A stretch of 64,000 nt of DNA from Algoriphagus aquimarinus. GTDB taxonomy: Bacteria > Bacteroidota > Bacteroidia > Cytophagales > Cyclobacteriaceae. The stretch spans positions 36,773-100,772 of the forward strand of contig NZ_FOKK01000005.1 in the NCBI RefSeq assembly GCF_900112005.1. Reading direction: 5' to 3'. How positions within the stretch are numbered: the stretch's first letter is position 1; every line of letters starts with the position of its first letter. Both the position numbers and the translations under genes were made by a program. Below the pieces are notes generated by a model. That model saw nothing but the letters and a program-made list of their open reading frames with translations. It made no database searches and had not been told where the DNA came from. Shown piece by piece: positions 60,458 through 64,000 of the stretch.

Positions 60458-60580
60458 TTTCCCGCAGATTATCGCTGAAAAGAACCGCAGATAAACGCAG
60501 ATTTACTATAATAAATTTATTTACTACAACACAAGATCAGCGAAAATCAGCGATAGTTGTCTGCGCTGATCTGCGGGAAA
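60458..60580. mobile_element. MITE-like element with 12-bp perfect terminal inverted repeats
   Basis: The ends TTTCCCGCAGAT (60458-60469) and ATCTGCGGGAAA (60569-60580) are exact complements. Inside are more CGCAGAT/ATCAGCG words. No target duplication is visible at the ends. Related sequence is at 33025-33164 and, as a left end only, at 63651-63697. It lies 18 bases ahead of the DUF1501 start. Confidence 0.65.
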
Positions 60581-60615
60581 TCATTAATTTCTTACAGATT
60601 GCTTCGTCGTGCCTT

Positions 60616-60933
60616 CTCGCAATGACGGTACTCCCGTCTTCTGTCTTCTGTCTTCCGTCTATTTTTTTAAATCCCCCTTGCCCCCTTTGAAAAGGGGGAG
60701 TAGCCTCAGTTGCACTTCATTCATTTCCTTTGAAAACTTAACTCTTTTTGCTGAAGAGAAAAGCAGTGCCTCCTCGCAATGACGATACTCCCGTCTTCTG
60801 TCTCCTGTCTTCGGTCTATTTTTTTAAATCCCCCTTGCCCCCTTTGAAAAGGGGGAATTCCTCAACTGTACTTCATTCATTTCCTTTGAAAACTTAACTC
60901 TTTTTGCTGAAGAGAAAAGCAGTGCCTCCTCGC
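60616..60933. repeat. 157-bp tandem duplication with CCCCCTT hairpins
   Basis: The unit starting CTCGCAATGACG recurs at 60616, 60773 and in part at 60929 (period 157 and 156). Each full unit holds a GTCTTCTGTCTTC stutter and a hairpin CCCCCTTT/AAGGGGG. Copies are about 95 percent alike. Confidence 0.88.
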
Positions 60934-60968
60934 AAGGACGATACTACTGAGCTACATCGGTCATCTGA

Positions 60969-61032
60969 CACCCAACACCCAACACCCAACACCCAACAAC
61001 CTATAACCAACAACCTATAACCAACAACCAAC
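60969..61032. repeat. AC-rich short tandem repeat
   Basis: Four units of CACCCAA (7 bases) followed by two of CAACCTATAAC. It ends a few bases from the stop of the cytochrome gene. Similar to 54541-54590. Confidence 0.8.
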
Positions 61033-61036
61033 TTCC

Positions 61037-63520
61037 TCACTCCACCATCTGAAACTCCGGCAACAGAATCACCGCCCAGAATAAATCCTGGATTTTGGCG
61101 GCATCTGGTTTTGCGCCTAGAGCAGCTTTTGCGATCGCTAGTTCTTTCTCATTGGGTTTTCGGTTCAGCGCTTTTAGGTACAATTCCTCCGTGATCTGAA
61201 CTGGATCGCTGAGTTGAGTCTTCCATCTTTCCGCTCCTTTCTGCAAAGCAGTATTCAATCGTTCTCCATTTGTAAGTTCTAGCGCCTGTAATAAACTCCC
61301 CTGAGCTTCTCTGCTTGTAGAGACGATTTCACGATTTGGTCTTCCCAAGGCGGTGAGGAAAGGATTATTTGCCACCAAGGATGCTCGCGCAAAGCTCGGA
61401 GTGACATGCTCCGGTTTCTGCAGTTCAAAAGGATTGTACTTGATCGCATCGTCTGGGAAAAGAGGGTAAACGATTTCACTTACGGCATCAGAAAACTGCT
61501 CCGCTGTCATTCTTCTCCGCACCATTCCGTTGAATTTGTAATCATCAGCCATGACAGCATCGTAGGTCTCGTAGCCTATGGATTGGGACTGGTAGATTTT
61601 CGAACTTGCGATCTGGTATATCAACTCCTTCAAATCATAGCCATTTTCCACGAAATCCGAAGCCAGCCAATCCAGTAAATCCTGACTCCAAGGGGCATTG
61701 TCCATCTCGTCAACGGGCTCCACGATTCCGCGACCCATTAGCTGCTTCCAAACCCGATTTACAATCGTGCGGTACATTCTGCCATTCGCTGGCTGCACCA
61801 ATCGATCTGCGAGCTGTCTGAGCTTTTCCGCTTTAGTAGCCATACTGTCTATATCACCTAATTCCTCCCAAAGGATTGCAGTCTTAGCCATTTTCCCCGT
61901 AGGTACTTCACAGCGACTGACCTCGAGCGTAGAGTCTGCGAAAATATTGGCGAAAGCATAAGACTCTTCGAGTTTCCAATCAGAGATAAAACTGTCATGA
62001 CAGGAAGCACATTTAAGGTTCAAGCCCAAAATCACCTGCCCTACATTTTGCGCAGCCTGCATTTCTGTTCGCTGACTGGCATTGACTGTTCCACGCCATT
62101 TGATTCCCTCAATGAAACCCTTGGACTTTTCGGTGGGATTGAGCAATTCCCTGACGAACTGATCGTATGCTTTGTTGTCTCTTAGCGAAGTGTAAAGCCA
62201 GTCCGTAATATTGTATCTGCCTTTGGTGATATAGCCCGTGCCAGTGTAGTCATTGCGGAGTGCATCGTTCCAGAAAGTCAGCCAATGCGTGGCATAATCA
62301 TCCGATTTGTTCAATAGATTCTGTAGCCAGATGCTTCGCTTGTCAGAGCGTGTGTCTTTCCTGAATTCATCCAACTCCTGTGGACTCGGAATCATACCCG
62401 TGATATCTAAGTAGATCCTGCGGAGATAGGTTTTGTCGTCCACCACTCCTTTCCATTCCAGCTTGTTTTCCTGGAAGTATTCATCCACCCAGAGATCGAT
62501 GGGATTGTCCAAACCGGCTTTATAGGCAGGGAGAGTTGGGTTTCGAGGAGCTAATTCTGCAACTCGATACACGGATTGTTGAGCAGCACCATCCGGCCAA
62601 GGTGCGCCTTTGGAGATCCAGAGCGCGATCAAATCTCGTTCGTCTTTGCTGAGTAGTTTGCCTTTGGAAGGCATTACATCGTCGTGGTTTTTGCCCAGGT
62701 TAATTCTGCGGATGATCTCACTTTCACCGGGATTTCCGGGGATTAGAATCTGACCATTTTCGCCTCCGGCAAAAACATACTCTTTTTCATCCAACCGCAA
62801 TTCCCCTTCGATCTTTGCTCCGCTATGGCATTTGTAGCAATTGTGCGCCAAGACCATCCGAACTTCCCCGATCAGTTTCATCTCTTTCTCGGGACTGAGT
62901 TCTGAGCTGTAGGAAGCTAGATTTATCGGTGCTTTTTCAATTTCTGATTCATCGGTATTGCCGATAGGTAAAACTTCCGTGAGGAAATCTTCCCCGTGCG
63001 TAAGTGATCCTCCAAAATGTCCAGCAACTGATACGCAGATGGCAGTTAGGAATAGGAAGGACCTGAATACTTTTATCTGAGATCTAGTTGGTCTGCGTGA
63101 GATTTTGGAGAGGAAAAATAACGTGAGCACACTCAAAATGGCTGTTCCAATTCCTATCCATTGATGCAAATCCAGAAGTTCACCAGAAGTACCTTCATTC
63201 GTAGCTAAGAGCCAGCCCATAGGTGCGGCTATAATTGCACTCACTGCTCCAATAGTCGCTAAAATCATTATTCCAGGCCTGATCTTGGAGTTGAACTTCC
63301 TCCAAGTAAACAGCTCCATCAATGCCGCCACTACTATCAGTGCGATAGGGAAATGGACGATCAGGGGATGAAGGCGACCTAGGAATTGCCAAAGCCAGAA
63401 AGCAGGTTCTTCTACAACTTCCGTCTGCGCAAATGCTGAGAAATTGATGAAAAGCATGGTTCCTCCAAGTAGAAAGAGGAAAATTGGAAGAGAAGAAGGT
63501 TTTTGAGATTGATTTTTCAA
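61037..63520 (-). CDS. Planctomycetes-type cytochrome: DUF2231-like membrane part, cytochrome C, DUF1549, DUF1553
   Basis: An 827-residue membrane-bound multidomain protein. N-terminus: four or five membrane helices with LHPLIVHFPIALIVVAALME, a DUF2231-like segment. Then a haem motif C-Y-K-C-H (in ..HNCYKCHSGAKIEGELRLD), then DUF1549 (YLRRIYLDITGMIPSPQELD, and HWLTFWNDALRNDYTGTG), a second haem-type C-A-S-C-H motif, and DUF1553 (RTIVNRVWKQLMGRGIVEP, then AEQFSDAVSEIV). This PSD1-type order is typical of Planctomycetes. It is the partner of the DUF1501 gene. It probably serves in degradation of complex glycans; its chemistry is not known. Confidence 0.92.
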   Translation of the reverse strand: MKNQSQKPSSLPIFLFLLGGTMLFINFSAFAQTEVVEEPAFWLWQFLGRLHPLIVHFPIALIVVAALMELFTWRKFNSKIRPGIMILATIGAVSAIIAAPMGWLLATNEGTSGELLDLHQWIGIGTAILSVLTLFFLSKISRRPTRSQIKVFRSFLFLTAICVSVAGHFGGSLTHGEDFLTEVLPIGNTDESEIEKAPINLASYSSELSPEKEMKLIGEVRMVLAHNCYKCHSGAKIEGELRLDEKEYVFAGGENGQILIPGNPGESEIIRRINLGKNHDDVMPSKGKLLSKDERDLIALWISKGAPWPDGAAQQSVYRVAELAPRNPTLPAYKAGLDNPIDLWVDEYFQENKLEWKGVVDDKTYLRRIYLDITGMIPSPQELDEFRKDTRSDKRSIWLQNLLNKSDDYATHWLTFWNDALRNDYTGTGYITKGRYNITDWLYTSLRDNKAYDQFVRELLNPTEKSKGFIEGIKWRGTVNASQRTEMQAAQNVGQVILGLNLKCASCHDSFISDWKLEESYAFANIFADSTLEVSRCEVPTGKMAKTAILWEELGDIDSMATKAEKLRQLADRLVQPANGRMYRTIVNRVWKQLMGRGIVEPVDEMDNAPWSQDLLDWLASDFVENGYDLKELIYQIASSKIYQSQSIGYETYDAVMADDYKFNGMVRRRMTAEQFSDAVSEIVYPLFPDDAIKYNPFELQKPEHVTPSFARASLVANNPFLTALGRPNREIVSTSREAQGSLLQALELTNGERLNTALQKGAERWKTQLSDPVQITEELYLKALNRKPNEKELAIAKAALGAKPDAAKIQDLFWAVILLPEFQMVE

Positions 63521-63650
63521 GTGTGTTCTAGGTAAAGCAAACGATTTAGTACTTGCTGAGTATTAGCAGCCTACTGATCTTACAATTGAAAAATAGTGGT
63601 TTTGTTGGGTAAACCTATCCTGTTGTGGGTTGATTTGATGAATGGGTTTA

Positions 63651-63697
63651 TTTCCCGCAGATTTGCGCTGAAAAGATCCGCAGATATACGCGGATTC
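63651..63697. repeat. Dispersed CCGCAGAT repeat, truncated copy
   Basis: Left end of the 60458-60580 element: TTTCCCGCAGATTTGCGCTG and following bases match it closely, but the right inverted end is missing. It lies about 130 bases upstream of the cytochrome gene start, comparable to the other element's place ahead of the DUF1501 gene. Confidence 0.7.
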
Positions 63698-63774
63698 TCA
63701 ACCTGCCCCTTTAGTGCCTGTCCGCTGAGGCGGAGACAAACTATGGGTAGAAAGATTTATAATGGGAAACCTGA

Positions 63775-63983
63775 CGTGCCTTTAGGTACGACTCTATGGT
63801 AATTGATGAAATAATGTCCTCAACCTAAAACTAAAAAAGCAATTAGTTCCTAAAAAAATTATAATCAACTCACCCTTTTGCTCCAATGGAATTACCGATC
63901 GTGCCTTTGGCACTCTGTCATACTCACTCATCATACTACCCTAGAATTTCATTCTGGGCATCTACAGGCCTTGCCTTTGGCAA
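63775..63983. repeat. Cluster of short hairpins with different stem words
   Basis: Four stem-loops in 210 bases: CGTGCC/GGTACG (63775-63790), GTGCC/GGCAC (63901-63913), AGAAT/ATTCT with CCC/GGG (63939-63958), and TTGCC/GGCAA (63971-63983), with TTT or TTC loops. Same design as the 224-bp repeats at 50988 and 51553. Confidence 0.6.
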
Positions 63984-64000
63984 GAGAATTAAAACATGCA

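Larger units (their letters stand above)
60440..61036. other. Repeat-filled intergenic region
   Basis: About 600 bases with no gene. It holds the 123-bp inverted-repeat element, a 157-bp tandem duplication and an AC-rich repeat (separate entries), which together fill most of it. Confidence 0.8.
63521..64000. other. Intergenic region with repeats at the right edge
   Basis: No convincing gene. It starts with ordinary sequence, then a truncated copy of the CCGCAGAT repeat (63651-63697), a small hairpin TGTCCGC/GCGGAGACA near 63718-63737, and a cluster of hairpins from 63775 on (separate entry). Confidence 0.65.

Overview
The window looks like chromosomal DNA of a Bacteroidota bacterium, most likely an aerobic marine or freshwater member of the Cytophagia (Cyclobacteriaceae, Algoriphagus-like). 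The evidence is a SusC/SusD pair with an ECF sigma factor and FecR anti-sigma factor, several Bacteroidota-specific families (DUF3078, DUF5687, DUF6600), TAnnTTTG-type promoters, and a tmRNA with the tag GEESYAMAA. The genus is inference; no rRNA or tRNA gene is present to fix it.

Layout. 1-6.4 kb: end of an FtsX-type ABC permease and a DUF3299-like protein; an aminotransferase IV; a HemJ / SCO1 / cytochrome c lipoprotein operon facing a small lipoprotein; and an operon with the MeaB GTPase of B12-dependent mutases. 6.6-13.3 kb: a vitamin B12 island. On the minus strand a cobalamin riboswitch leads a BtuB-like TonB receptor and a BtuG-like beta-propeller lipoprotein; on the plus strand lie BtuF, BtuC and BtuD. 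13.3-18.8 kb: a MazF-type toxin-antitoxin pair, a DUF5687/ATPase exporter with a decayed second copy, and a Fic protein whose catalytic histidine is leucine. 18.9-25.1 kb: an RND efflux operon (adaptor, pump, outer-membrane channel). 25.6-32.3 kb: a sulfatase, then a polyol operon (mannitol dehydrogenase-family enzyme, MFS permease, PfkB kinase) divergent from a LacI regulator across a double operator. 32.5-41.3 kb: housekeeping genes: tmRNA, dnaX broken at an A10 tract as in programmed frameshifting, DUF3078, a LysM lytic transglycosylase, an O-methyltransferase, an M16 protease and a Xaa-Pro aminopeptidase. 41.4-50.8 kb: a polysaccharide-utilisation type locus of ECF sigma, FecR, SusC with STN domain, SusD and a sulfatase with a PA14-like tail. 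50.8-64 kb: a repeat-rich accessory stretch with DUF6600, Crp/Fnr, a flavodoxin-fold reductase, a Gfo/Idh/MocA oxidoreductase, two cassette-like genes (one DUF4365), and a Planctomycetes-type DUF1501 / DUF1549-DUF1553 cytochrome pair.

How parts may work together. B12 uptake and MeaB both point to B12-dependent metabolism, although no mutase is in the window. The SusCD locus, the two Cys-type sulfatases and the DUF1501/DUF1549 pair suggest growth on sulfated polysaccharide. The polyol operon would oxidise mannitol or a similar polyol to a ketose and phosphorylate it.

The most unusual signals are the dnaX A10 shift site, the His-to-Leu Fic protein with a palindromic upstream region, a candidate small RNA with its own terminator at about 56.9-57.1 kb, two genes each followed by a related inverted repeat (cassette-like), and several families of intergenic hairpin repeats. 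These include a 224-bp pair and an element of about 123 bp with perfect 12-bp terminal inverted repeats. All functions are read from sequence by eye; no database search was run.
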